A stretch of 64,000 bases of DNA from a bacterium 1xD8-48 (lineage in GTDB: Bacteria > Bacillota > Clostridia > Lachnospirales > Lachnospiraceae). Made by a program: the position numbers and the translations under genes. Each line of letters opens with the position of its first letter. Positions within the stretch are counted from its first letter, which is position 1. Shown here piece by piece: positions 7,898 through 15,670 of the stretch. The stretch lies in the NCBI GenBank assembly GCA_009917455.1, contig QZDS01000021.1, forward strand, positions 1 through 64,000. The letters are read 5' to 3'. The notes beneath the pieces are model-generated. The model was not told the DNA's origin, did no database searches, and saw nothing but the letters and a program-made list of their open reading frames with translations.

Positions 7898-9058
7898 TTA
7901 ATACTCAAAACTTTCCATGTAATCCATATATTTTACCACCATCAGCGCAATCCTGAAAGTGATGGCGTCCTCAAAAATGCGCAAATCCAGCCCTGTGCTT
8001 TTCTGCAGCTTATCCAGCCGGTACACCAGCGTATTCCTGTGAATAAAAAGCTGCCTGGAGGTTTCCGACACATTCAGGCTGTTTTCAAAAAACTTATTGA
8101 TTGTGGTAAGCGTCTCCTCGTCAAATTCATTGGGGTTCCGCCCTCCGAAAATTTCCTTGATAAACATCTTGCAAAGAGGAATAGGAAGCTGATAAATCAG
8201 ACGTCCGATTCCAAGCTCGCTGTAAGCAATAACGCTTCTCTCGTCAAAGAAAATCTTCCCCACATCCATCGCCATTTTTGCTTCTTTGTAGGAACGGCTG
8301 ACCTCTTTGATTTCACCCACCGGCATACCGTAGGAAATGCGTATCTCTTTCATTCCCTCCTTCTGCAGATAGCTTTCAATTCCCCGGGCTACTCTCTCAA
8401 TGCCCCGCAGAGTTTCCCGCGACAGGTCGTAGGCCTGCTCCTGCATATTATCACAGGAAGCATCGCCCAGGCTTCCCCGCGAAGCGTCTCCCTCGGACAA
8501 ATCCTTCACCACAATGACATAGTTTTCATCTACTGCCGTGACAAAATCCCTGCTGCTGTTTCCAAAAAATCCCCTCATAATTTCCAGTACATTACTGTCC
8601 TTGCTGTTTGCCGTCTCTATAACTATTGCCACCCGCTTTGCTTCCGGCTGTATGTGCAGCTTCTTCGCCCTGCTGTAAATATCAATGAGCAGAAGGTTAT
8701 CCAGAAGAAGGCTCTTGATAAAGTTATCCTTGTCAAACCTCTCCTTGTAGGCAACCAGAAGGTTCTGTATCTGGAACGCCGCTATTTTCCCCATAACATA
8801 GGCGTCCTCGTCGGCTCCCGCCGCCACAAGCACATACTCGAGCTGCTGCTCGTCAAAAATTTTAAAGTACTGACAGCCCCGTATTTCCTGTGAATCCGCC
8901 GGAGACAGGGCAAACCCGGCCACCTCCAGGCCGCACGAAGCCAGGTCAGCCAGCGTGGATGCAACCTCCTTGCCGTCCGTGTCCATCACACAGAAATCAA
9001 TCCTGGCGATTGCCTTAAGTCCCTCAATCGTATTCAGCAGTATTTGATTAGAAATCAT
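7898..9058 (-). CDS. CdaR/PucR-type helix-turn-helix regulator
   Basis: 386 residues. The C-terminal end carries the PucR/CdaR helix-turn-helix: NKFFENSLNVSETSRQL followed by FIHRNTLVYRLDKLQ, then a short tail. Before it lies a GGDEF-like region typical of CdaR proteins (SYKEAKMAMDVGK). The N-terminal ~120 residues would be a ligand-sensing domain. CdaR in Enterobacteria controls sugar-diacid use, PucR purine use; neither regulon is next door here. The start at 9058 has GGAG seven bases upstream, preferred over a start nine codons earlier. Position directly in front of ftsE raises the possibility that it regulates the division operon. Confidence 0.85.
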   Translation of the reverse strand: MISNQILLNTIEGLKAIARIDFCVMDTDGKEVASTLADLASCGLEVAGFALSPADSQEIRGCQYFKIFDEQQLEYVLVAAGADEDAYVMGKIAAFQIQNLLVAYKERFDKDNFIKSLLLDNLLLIDIYSRAKKLHIQPEAKRVAIVIETANSKDSNVLEIMRGFFGNSSRDFVTAVDENYVIVVKDLSEGDASRGSLGDASCDNMQEQAYDLSRETLRGIERVARGIESYLQKEGMKEIRISYGMPVGEIKEVSRSYKEAKMAMDVGKIFFDERSVIAYSELGIGRLIYQLPIPLCKMFIKEIFGGRNPNEFDEETLTTINKFFENSLNVSETSRQLFIHRNTLVYRLDKLQKSTGLDLRIFEDAITFRIALMVVKYMDYMESFEY

Positions 9059-9311
9059 TACCCCTCTCCTTCTCCCTCGTTGCATTATACAAATTCAACA
9101 ATATTTTCCATGTACAAGCCATACCCCCTTAAGCTTTACTTCCCCATTTTAATATACATGTACAGGAAAATCTACCGCTTTTTGTATTTTTTTTGTGTAA
9201 TTTATATGTATTACGGATAAAATTTCCATTTTTATCTCCTATGCAACCTATACAATTGCCTGTTTGCCGGTTACATTTCAATCCGTTCACAGCCGCCTGC
9301 AAAATCCGCTA
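9059..9311. other. intergenic between divergent regulator and yjfB
   Basis: About 250 bp of AT-rich DNA without a gene. A TATAAT on the minus strand just upstream of the regulator start looks like its -10. Two TGTACA palindromes (around 9112 and 9165) about 50 bp apart could be binding sites for the regulator itself; nothing else stands out. Confidence 0.35.
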
Positions 9312-9340
9312 TTCACAATTATGAAAACTCGTGATATACT
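9312..9340 (+). promoter_or_regulatory. promoter of the yjfB-like gene
   Basis: TTCACA, 17 bp, TATACT, ending about 47 bp before the ATG. It fits sigma-A. I looked for a flagellar sigma-D pattern (TAAA, spacer, GCCGATAA) and did not find it. Confidence 0.6.
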
Positions 9341-9387
9341 TATTGCGACAAGGAAATTATACTTCCTGTCAGGAAAGGAGAGATTGC

Positions 9388-9576
9388 ATGAATATTCCTG
9401 AATTATCAACTGCGCTGTCTAATGTAAAGATTGCCGACCAGGTGAGCGTTGCGGTTCTTGACAAAGCCCTGGAAAGCGCTGAAGCGACAGGCGCCGGTAT
9501 TCTCAACATGATGGACCGTTCCATGGAATTATCCGTCAACCCGAATATTGGAAGCAATATTGATATATTTGTATAA
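9388..9576 (+). CDS. YjfB-family small protein (putative motility protein)
   Basis: 62 residues starting MNIPELSTALS and ending with NPNIGSNIDIFV; the N-terminal pattern, the central ALESAEATG and the C-terminal NIG-NIDI are the hallmarks of the YjfB family, labelled putative motility protein in Firmicutes. The biochemical role is unknown. RBS AGGAAAGGAG lies eight bases upstream. It is monocistronic, with its own promoter and terminator, and its last 41 bp overlap the 3' end of the converging CPBP protease gene. Confidence 0.85.
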   Translation: MNIPELSTALSNVKIADQVSVAVLDKALESAEATGAGILNMMDRSMELSVNPNIGSNIDIFV

Positions 9577-10594
9577 AAATGCGGGAAACCACTCCTGTCA
9601 TAATTAAAAGACCAAGAAACAGTGCCAGTATCAATGGCACTGTTATTATTTTGTCCTTCTTTTCCTTCCGCTCGCGCCACAGGGCGGGCAGTACGCCTCT
9701 TCTCCCCTCGTTCCCGCTAATCCATACAAGGACTGCCCATGCCAGCGGCAGCGTAAATGCCGTCGCCAGTAAATAAGCGGCAATTCCATACAGCAGAAAG
9801 TCACTGGTAACCATTGCCGCCTGCTCGCTGTAAATATCCGGGTTGGCCTTCAGCACCTGATACATCAAAACAGCCTGGCTTCCGTTTATCACCGCATGAT
9901 AAAGAATCGAAGACCACAGGCTTCCCGTTGCCTCCACCAGAAGCACAGCCAGAATCCCCACCACAAAAGCGTAGGCCGCCTGATTAAAATTCATGTGCGA
10001 CACGGCGAAAATAAGAGACGACAACAGCATCGCTCCGACAGCGCCGCCCGACTTTCTGTACGCGCGGTAATAAGCGCCCCGGCAGGTAATCTCCTCAAAA
10101 AAAGGCGCGCAGATACTCATGGAAAACAGCATTGCCGCAAGAGGCATCTGCCCCATCTGCATCTCTTCCATCATGGCCGCCACTTCATTTTCCACCCAAA
10201 GCTGGGAAATCAGATTAAACAACGTCAGAACCGGCATTGTGAGAAAGGTAAACAGCACCGTCATCAGCGCGGAGCGGATTTTCATCTTATGAAATCCGAG
10301 AAAAGAAGCCGGCTTTTCCCCTGATACCAGCATAAAGACGAGCACCGGCAGGCTAAGTACCGCCTCACAGAGAAGATTATTTAAGACAAGGTTTTCCATA
10401 ATGCCGGGCCAAAGCCAGGCCAGGCCGAAAACCAGCGCCATATACCCCAGCACCTCTAAGAGAAACGCCCAGTTTGCTTTTTTTCCGTTCATACCGTTAC
10501 TTTTCCTCATTTTCCTTCCATATATCTCCCTGCAAATCCGCCTGTACCGCCAGTCCCTGAACGGTCCGCAAAGGGTACGTATTTTCAAATTCAT
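9536..10594 (-). CDS. CPBP-family intramembrane metalloprotease
   Basis: 352-residue multi-pass protein. The CPBP (type II CAAX protease, Abi) motifs are present: FFEEITCRG (EExxxR), FAVSHMN (FxxxH), and a C-terminal LYHAVINGSQ (HxxxN). Members cleave membrane-embedded or prenylated substrates, and in Firmicutes several link to bacteriocin immunity. The full frame begins with an ATG overlapping the stop of the S1-domain gene (ATGA), which suggests coupling; a second possible start at 10510 would remove a very basic 28-residue leader that looks unlike coding sequence. The end of the gene overlaps the antisense yjfB gene and contains the yjfB terminator. Confidence 0.82.
   Translation of the reverse strand: MNLKIRTLCGPFRDWRYRRICREIYGRKMRKSNGMNGKKANWAFLLEVLGYMALVFGLAWLWPGIMENLVLNNLLCEAVLSLPVLVFMLVSGEKPASFLGFHKMKIRSALMTVLFTFLTMPVLTLFNLISQLWVENEVAAMMEEMQMGQMPLAAMLFSMSICAPFFEEITCRGAYYRAYRKSGGAVGAMLLSSLIFAVSHMNFNQAAYAFVVGILAVLLVEATGSLWSSILYHAVINGSQAVLMYQVLKANPDIYSEQAAMVTSDFLLYGIAAYLLATAFTLPLAWAVLVWISGNEGRRGVLPALWRERKEKKDKIITVPLILALFLGLLIMTGVVSRIFIQIYQYCFQYSG
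9619..9650 (+). terminator. intrinsic terminator of yjfB, located inside the antisense protease gene
   Basis: Perfect 9-bp arms ACAGTGCCA and TGGCACTGT around a 7-nt loop, followed by TATTATTTTG. It lies 43 bp after the yjfB stop and within codons for the C-terminal membrane helix of the CPBP protease, so the same DNA must satisfy both roles. Confidence 0.75.
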
Positions 10595-11472
10595 ACCTTT
10601 TTAATGCCGTCAGGCTCTATCACAATCAGACGCTGTTTATAAAGATTCCCCACCGCCCGTTTAAATTCGTTTTTACTCATTCCGGTTTTGCTGCGTATCA
10701 GCTCCGCATCGGCCTTGTCGTTGAAAGGAATGCTTCCGCCGCCCTCTTCCAGCATTTTCATCACGATTTCGGCGTCTTTCCCCATCTGGATATATGCCTT
10801 TTCCCGGAGGCTCAGACAGAGCTTCCCGTCCTCCAGAACTTCCGTCACCCGCGCGCTCACCTTATCCCCGACCCTGATTCCGGCGGCGGGCTCCTTTTTG
10901 GGAATCATCGCGCTGTAACGGTCGTCCACCGCTACAAAAATGCCGAATTTGTCTATCGCCTCGTAAACCCTTCCCTCTACCCTGTCGTCCTTTTTATAAG
11001 CGCTGTCGGTCTGCAGATAAGGGTACACTTTCATAGTGGTGCACAGTCTGTCGCTCTTATCAATGTATAAAGCAACCAGACATTCCTCCCCGGGCCTCAG
11101 GCTTCCTGTCTGCTCCTTAAAGGGCAGGAGCAAATCCTTTTCCAGCGACCAGCCAAGGAACGCGCCGATATTTCCCACTTCTTTGACCGTAAGCACCGCC
11201 GTTTCCCCCACGGTAAGCTCCGTCTGCCTTGTGGTCGCTATCAGACGGTCCTCGGAATCCCTGTAAATAAAAACGTCCAGAGCGTCTCCGATTTCCGCGT
11301 TCTCCGGCGCCTCTTTCCCCGGAAGGAGCACTCTCTCCTCCGAATCCTTCGCCCCCCTTACCGCGCTTTCGGCGGCGCAGACGGCTTCCTCCCCGGTTAC
11401 GTCTGCAAGATACACGCCGAAAGTAACCTTTTTTACTATTGTAAGCTCCTGTCTTTTTCCCAGCTCTATCAT
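10591..11472 (-). CDS. CvfB-like S1-domain RNA-binding protein
   Basis: 293 residues with tandem S1-type beta-barrels and a C-terminal winged helix (NKADAELIRSKTGMSKNEFKRAVGNLYKQ), the architecture of the CvfB/YitL family. The best S1 repeat is about 150-220 (GRVYEAIDKFGIFVAVDD through EDGKLCLSLREK). CvfB in Staphylococcus is an RNA-binding regulator of virulence and stress genes; the exact RNA target is not known in most species. Start ATG has AGGG seven bases upstream. The stop overlaps the start of the CPBP gene, placing both in one operon. Confidence 0.85.
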   Translation of the reverse strand: MIELGKRQELTIVKKVTFGVYLADVTGEEAVCAAESAVRGAKDSEERVLLPGKEAPENAEIGDALDVFIYRDSEDRLIATTRQTELTVGETAVLTVKEVGNIGAFLGWSLEKDLLLPFKEQTGSLRPGEECLVALYIDKSDRLCTTMKVYPYLQTDSAYKKDDRVEGRVYEAIDKFGIFVAVDDRYSAMIPKKEPAAGIRVGDKVSARVTEVLEDGKLCLSLREKAYIQMGKDAEIVMKMLEEGGGSIPFNDKADAELIRSKTGMSKNEFKRAVGNLYKQRLIVIEPDGIKKV

Positions 11473-11532
11473 AATTTCCCTGTTTCCTTTCTTTTTAGAA
11501 AAACCGGCTCATCTTCTGCCAATTCTTAACCG

Positions 11533-12258
11533 CTACACCGGCTCTCTTTCCGCTTCGCACAGCTCTACCGCACAGCAGACGACCCCCTTGTCGTCCTTCA
11601 GCACCACTACGGATTTCCCGTCCTCTAAAGCCGCCGTACAGGGAATCAGCACTTCCCCAAGCATCACCTGCTTTTTGTATTCCGCCCGGAGCTGCCTTAC
11701 CTGAAAGCTGCTCCCCAGACTGTCCATGGCGATTCTCACAAACTGGCCGTTATTCACATGGTGATTGACGTCAAGATGGTGGGCTCTGACCGTAACCGGC
11801 TCTCCTTCCCTTAATCCTTCGGGAATACGGATTTTTCTGGGCGCGTATTCCATTTCCATTCTGGGCTCAAGGACATACTTTTCAAGCATCTCGGGGGTGG
11901 GCTTCGCCGGTTTGCCGGTTTCCGTGTCAAGAAGGCTCCAGATGGTGTTCGCATAGGCCAGATTCTTCCCTTCCCCGTCTTTCATCACAAAATTTCTGTA
12001 TCCCACGAAGGCTTTAAACTCATAGGGAAAAGTCCCCACCGTAACCGTCTCTCCCAGCTTCGGATATCGTTCCGCCACAATCTGCCAGGATGACATCACC
12101 CATACCATATGAAGTTGTCTCAGATATTCTACCCCGAGCCCCATATCCTCCGACTGGAAAGTAGAGCAGTCCTGAAAATAATCAAGCAGGGACTCAAGCC
12201 GCAAATGTCCCCTTTCGTCCAATTCGCTGTATCTTATTCTACTTTGATAGCTGTACAT
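11533..12258 (-). CDS. acyl-ACP thioesterase (FatA/FatB type)
   Basis: 241-residue double-hotdog enzyme that releases free fatty acids from acyl carrier protein. Evidence: SRIRYSELDERGHLRLESLLDYFQD at the front, followed by the second hotdog with VRAHHLDVNHHVNNGQFV, which holds the Asn/His catalytic cluster seen in plant and bacterial Fat enzymes. Start ATG at 12258 has AAGGAG eight bases upstream; an upstream in-frame extension lacks an RBS. A minus-strand TTGTCA / TAAGAT pair just upstream could be its promoter, overlapping the tRNA promoter on the other strand. Confidence 0.9.
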   Translation of the reverse strand: MYSYQSRIRYSELDERGHLRLESLLDYFQDCSTFQSEDMGLGVEYLRQLHMVWVMSSWQIVAERYPKLGETVTVGTFPYEFKAFVGYRNFVMKDGEGKNLAYANTIWSLLDTETGKPAKPTPEMLEKYVLEPRMEMEYAPRKIRIPEGLREGEPVTVRAHHLDVNHHVNNGQFVRIAMDSLGSSFQVRQLRAEYKKQVMLGEVLIPCTAALEDGKSVVVLKDDKGVVCCAVELCEAEREPV

Positions 12259-12305
12259 AATTTTACTCCTTTTTTCTACTTTATATCTTAACACAGAATT
12301 TTCTC

Positions 12306-12335
12306 TTGACAAGTCATACTTGGAAATTGTACAAT
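12306..12335 (+). promoter_or_regulatory. promoter of tRNA-Gly
   Basis: TTGACA, 18-bp spacer, TACAAT, with the tRNA starting 42 bp after the -10. The site overlaps the divergent upstream region of the thioesterase gene. Confidence 0.6.
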
Positions 12336-12376
12336 AGTATTCGCGAGTGAGATTTGAATTGTATACAGATTATTTT

Positions 12377-12447
12377 GCGGGTGTAGTTCAATGGTAGAAC
12401 ACCAGCCTTCCAAGCTGGACACGTGGGTTCGATTCCCATCACCCGCT
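12377..12447 (+). tRNA. tRNA-Gly (anticodon UCC)
   Basis: 71 nt excluding CCA. Acceptor arms GCGGGTG and CACCCGC pair perfectly with a T discriminator. The anticodon arm CCAGC / GCTGG closes a 7-nt loop CTTCCAA with anticodon TCC, reading GGA and GGG. The D-loop has AGTTCAATGGTAGA and the T-loop GGTTCGATTCC. CCA is not encoded, which fits with the cca gene at 51-52.5 kb. Confidence 0.95.
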
Positions 12448-12460
12448 CTTTATTTTGCCG

Positions 12461-12491
12461 GAAGCCTCAAATATAGGGCTTCTTATTTTTT
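12461..12491 (+). terminator. terminator of tRNA-Gly
   Basis: GAAGCC and GGCTTC arms with a 10-nt loop, followed by TTATTTTTT, 13 bp after the tRNA end. Confidence 0.65.
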
Positions 12492-12620
12492 GCCAGTCGG
12501 ATACCACAAGATATGGCCTTCAACCATAAAATACCACCAAAATTTGTATATATTATTGTGGAAATTGTTTCCGGTATGTTATATAATGTGAATATTGCAA
12601 TTACGAAAGGAAAATCCAAA

Positions 12621-13487
12621 ATGAACATCAGATACAAATCGGTTATCACATTGCTTCTCGTTCTCGCCCTTGGCCTGTCCGTTTTCACACCGCTTCAGGC
12701 GGCCACCAAAGAGCCCATAGATTATTCTCCCGTATTTGATGCGGAATATTACTATAAAGCTTATCCCGATTTACACAGGAACGTCAAAAATACCCCGGCA
12801 GCTCTCCTTGCGCATTTCACGGAGGTGGGCATGAAAGAAGGCCGCAGCGGAAACGCCTCCTTTAACGTCAGGGCTTATATGGCAAACAATTTAGACCTTC
12901 TTCCCATCTACGGTGCAAAAGATTTAAGCGTCTATTATTTACATTATATTACTGCCGGAAAAGCGGAAGGACGAACCGCAGTTTACAAAGACGGCACGCA
13001 GCCGCCGGAAGGCGCTCTGTCCTCCTATTCGACCACTTACGATGTGACGGAAGAACGGGCCGTAAACGTGGAGCTTGCGGCTTCCAACATTGACGGCCTC
13101 GTGATTGAACCCGGAAATAAATTTTCTTTCAGCAATTCCATCGGTTCCAGAACACTGGCAAACGGATACGTGGTTGCTCCCTCCTTTGCCAGCGGACGGA
13201 TTGTTTCAAGCGTTGGCGGCGGTATCTGTCAGGTTTCCTCCACCATCCATGTGGCGATGCTCCTTGCGGGTATTTCTCCTACTCAGCGCTACGCCCACTC
13301 TCTTCCGGTTGATTATGTTCCAAAAGGATTAGATTCCGCAATCGTGGAAGGCTATAAGGATTTAACCTTTACCAATAATTTTGACTTTGCGCTGGTTATA
13401 AACGCTTCCGTGGAAAACGGCGTCCTGACCGTTACTTTCTCCCGTCAGGAGCCCTCGGCTGATACAGGGGCAAAAACCAGAACCTGA
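12621..13487 (+). CDS. secreted VanW-domain protein
   Basis: 288 residues with a signal peptide (1-29, cleavage near LQAATK). Residues about 35-125 hold two copies of an F-x-YY-xx-YPDL / AYMANN-type repeat often found at the front of secreted clostridial proteins. The VanW domain follows (about 145-280): FSFSNSIGSRT, then VGGGICQVSSTIHVAML, which includes the hallmark GGGICQ-SST motif with its Cys. VanW occurs in some vancomycin-resistance clusters but the domain's activity is unknown, and no van genes are nearby. RBS GAAAGG lies about ten bases upstream of ATG. The longer upstream frame lacks an RBS. Confidence 0.88.
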   Translation: MNIRYKSVITLLLVLALGLSVFTPLQAATKEPIDYSPVFDAEYYYKAYPDLHRNVKNTPAALLAHFTEVGMKEGRSGNASFNVRAYMANNLDLLPIYGAKDLSVYYLHYITAGKAEGRTAVYKDGTQPPEGALSSYSTTYDVTEERAVNVELAASNIDGLVIEPGNKFSFSNSIGSRTLANGYVVAPSFASGRIVSSVGGGICQVSSTIHVAMLLAGISPTQRYAHSLPVDYVPKGLDSAIVEGYKDLTFTNNFDFALVINASVENGVLTVTFSRQEPSADTGAKTRT

Positions 13488-13497
13488 AAATTTTTCA

Positions 13498-13538
13498 GAG
13501 GCTGTGGGCATGTTCTGCTTCCCACAACCTCCTTTTAT
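13498..13538 (+). terminator. terminator after the VanW gene
   Basis: Arms GAGGCTGTGGG and CCCACAACCTC (one mismatch) with a 12-nt loop, followed by CTTTTATAT, ten bases after the stop. It may also serve the converging CPBP operon. Confidence 0.75.
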
Positions 13539-13553
13539 ATACTTAAAATCCTG

Positions 13554-14552
13554 CTACACGTTCTCCTTCTTTTCCCGGTACACTTTCGAATAAATAAACA
13601 CCATAAATATGATATTAAGTCCAACCAGCACCGGAACATCCACCCAGCGGTAGACGTTGTTTTCAATAGCTGACGCACCGCCTCCAACAACCGCGGCCAT
13701 ATTGTTGTTGATATAATGCATCACCACAGGCACCCAGATATTTTCCGTTTTCAGATATCCGTAGCCAAAGAAAATACTGTAGCTTACGCAGGTAACAATC
13801 TGGAGAATAACGCTGATATGCCATGTATCGGGGCTGTAATAGAAAATATTAATCGGAAGATGCCACAATCCCCAGACAACGCCCAGGAAAAGAACCCCGG
13901 CCTTTTTCCCGAAACGCTTCTGCAAAAGAGGTTGGAAAAAATAACGCCAGCCGTATTCCTCCCCGAAAAACGCCGTAAAGGCAAAGAAAAAATTAAGCGC
14001 AACCGCTCCTATCATTATCCATGTATCAGGCGATGCAAACATTTCCACGAACACATTTACCTGCCCGTCAAATGCCATACCGATAAAAAACCTCAAAAGA
14101 TAAAGAGCGAAAAACAGCAGCATATAAAGCCCCGATTTTGCCCCTTTTCTTCCGGTCAGCCGGATTCCATAGAGGGCGCGCGTTTCCTTTTTTTCCACCA
14201 GAAGCATTATCAGGCATATAACGCTGAATATCATAAGGGGAATCTGACATATAACCGCCCATCCTAACTGCGGCGTGAAAATGCTGGCAATGGCACATAC
14301 CATCTGCAGCACGGTAGCTGCCAGAAAGGTATAATAAAATTTCCTGGGGAACGGCTTTTCCTTATCCCTTGTAAAGAGCAGGGCAAGCATAACGCCCGCC
14401 GCCGGATAAAACATCTGGGCGGTCGGAAAAGCTGACACATCGCTTCCCTGATAGTAGCCGATACCCATCAGAATACCCATCAAAACGGGCAGTCCGAAAG
14501 CAACCGCTACAAAAATCTTTAATTGTTTCTTTTCAACATCCGTAAAGCTCAT
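13554..14552 (-). CDS. CPBP-family intramembrane metalloprotease
   Basis: 332-residue membrane protein with about eight hydrophobic segments. Conserved motifs: FFGEEYGWR (EExxxR), VVWGLWHLP (FxxxH equivalent) and VVMHYINNN (HxxxN). The start at 14552 lies one base past the stop of the DUF6773 gene, with AGGAGG nine bases upstream located inside that gene's last codons. It is the third gene of an HTH / DUF6773 / CPBP operon. Unlike the CPBP at 9.5-10.6 kb it has the E-E-Y-G-W-R form common to Lachnospiraceae CPBP proteins. Substrate unknown. Confidence 0.88.
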   Translation of the reverse strand: MSFTDVEKKQLKIFVAVAFGLPVLMGILMGIGYYQGSDVSAFPTAQMFYPAAGVMLALLFTRDKEKPFPRKFYYTFLAATVLQMVCAIASIFTPQLGWAVICQIPLMIFSVICLIMLLVEKKETRALYGIRLTGRKGAKSGLYMLLFFALYLLRFFIGMAFDGQVNVFVEMFASPDTWIMIGAVALNFFFAFTAFFGEEYGWRYFFQPLLQKRFGKKAGVLFLGVVWGLWHLPINIFYYSPDTWHISVILQIVTCVSYSIFFGYGYLKTENIWVPVVMHYINNNMAAVVGGGASAIENNVYRWVDVPVLVGLNIIFMVFIYSKVYREKKENV

Positions 14553-14553
14553 T

Positions 14554-15054
14554 TCATAAATCCTCCTCATCCTCATTTTCTTCATATGTCTGACTGGCCA
14601 GTTTTTCTTCCCGTTTTTTCGTTATTGTCCCCAAAATCATAAAGGTCACAAAACATACGATAAAGATGTAAAGCATTGTAATCGCCGTATCGGCCGCTAT
14701 GCTGCTCCAGTCCTGTTTCGCCCTGATTCCATTGTAAATCCCGAAAGGCAATCCGAATACCAGCATGGCAATAATGCTGTAGCGCAGGTAAGCTTTTACG
14801 CCGGGCACCTTTCTCGACTGGTAGGTCCACACTCCCTTCCGCATCCACCCCACCACTACAATCACGCTGGCAGCCATAAACACCACAAATTCTCCCACTA
14901 AATGCTTCCCGCCGTCTTCGATAAAAAAAGCCTGTATGATAATCGCTGCAAGAAGCATATAATACATGGACCAGAACCCGATGTGTTCCACCTCCATGAT
15001 GTCTCTTTCCTGTCTTTCATCCACCTTTTTCTCAAACCACTTAAATTTTTTCAT
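14554..15054 (-). CDS. DUF6773-like four-helix membrane protein
   Basis: 166 residues with four hydrophobic helices and an acidic C-terminal tail (ENEDEEDL). The N-terminus MKKFKWFEKKVDERQERDI is typical of small Firmicutes membrane proteins encoded next to a short Cro/CI-type regulator. I recognise it as DUF6773-like from this pattern; no function is known. It is sandwiched between the regulator and the CPBP protease in one transcription unit. Confidence 0.7.
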   Translation of the reverse strand: MKKFKWFEKKVDERQERDIMEVEHIGFWSMYYMLLAAIIIQAFFIEDGGKHLVGEFVVFMAASVIVVVGWMRKGVWTYQSRKVPGVKAYLRYSIIAMLVFGLPFGIYNGIRAKQDWSSIAADTAITMLYIFIVCFVTFMILGTITKKREEKLASQTYEENEDEEDL

Positions 15055-15119
15055 GCACCTACCTCACTGTATCCTGCTTTTTACTTTCTCTGTGTAAAAA
15101 TGCTGCGCCGGATACCGCT

Positions 15120-15320
15120 TTAGCCGTCCGGCTCCCAGAACAGGTCGTTCAGCGTTCTGTCTAAAGCCTTGCATATGGAAATGCATAACTGCAAAGACGG
15201 ATTGAACTTCCCGGCTTCTATCATGCTGATAGTCTGCCTGCTGACGCCTATCAAATCCGCCAGTTGCTCCTGAGATAAATCCTTTTCTATCCTGGCAATC
15301 TTCATCCTTTTGTTCTTCAA
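15120..15320 (-). CDS. small Cro/CI-type HTH regulator
   Basis: 66 residues consisting almost wholly of an HTH_3 domain: KIARIEKDLSQEQLADLIGVSRQTISMIEAGKFNPS, ending in the ALDRTLNDLFWE tail of the YozG/SAR-type short repressors. The start is TTG at 15320, six bases after AAGGAGG. An ATG lies between RBS and TTG but in another frame, opening a 98-codon frame that I regard as spurious. Short repressors of this group usually regulate their own operon and the adjacent membrane-protein genes. Confidence 0.88.
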   Translation of the reverse strand: MKNKRMKIARIEKDLSQEQLADLIGVSRQTISMIEAGKFNPSLQLCISICKALDRTLNDLFWEPDG

Positions 15321-15670
15321 CCATTACCTCCTTCCTTTCGATATTATACGCATTTAACATTTTTATTCCTCTATTATTACTTCATATTTACATTACATAT
15401 AATATATTATATTTTAATTTATGTCAATTATATTTTACATATTGGAGTATAAAAATCAAACTTCACCTGCAGAACTGTATTTTGAAAATCAACTGATAAG
15501 AGACAAAATCAGCAATGCCCGGATTTGGGCATTGCTGAGCATATGCTTTGTATATCTGTTATTTATCTTTCTGTTTTTCATTATAAACCGTTCTTCGCTT
15601 CTTCCTTATTTTCTCTGCGAACTGCAGCCTTACGGCAAGCGCCGCGGCCATCTTTGCATAACCGGCAGCC
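15321..15670. other. 350-bp gene-free stretch
   Basis: AT-rich spacer between the HTH operon and the ABC exporter pair. It contains a minus-strand TATAAT close to the HTH gene and the exporter terminator described separately. A plus-strand frame from 15421 has no RBS and overlaps the exporter gene, and I do not accept it. Confidence 0.5.
15502..15537 (-). terminator. terminator of the ABC exporter pair
   Basis: Perfect 11-bp arms (CAGCAATGCCC and GGGCATTGCTG) with a 6-nt loop, followed on the minus strand by ATTTTGTC. Located about 135 bp after the exporter stop; the T-tract is short, so efficiency is uncertain. Confidence 0.6.

Noticed and set aside
9312-9340. Flagellar sigma-D promoter for yjfB
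   Set aside because: The expected GCCGATAA-type -10 was not found; a sigma-A-like promoter fits better.
12621-13487. Vancomycin-resistance function for the VanW protein
   Set aside because: No vanH/A/X/Y or VanRS genes nearby; VanW domains are widespread outside resistance clusters.
15064-15360. 98-codon minus-strand frame overlapping the small HTH gene
   Set aside because: It does contain an ATG two bases after the RBS, but the HTH frame has a complete family signature, so this frame is taken as a coincidence.
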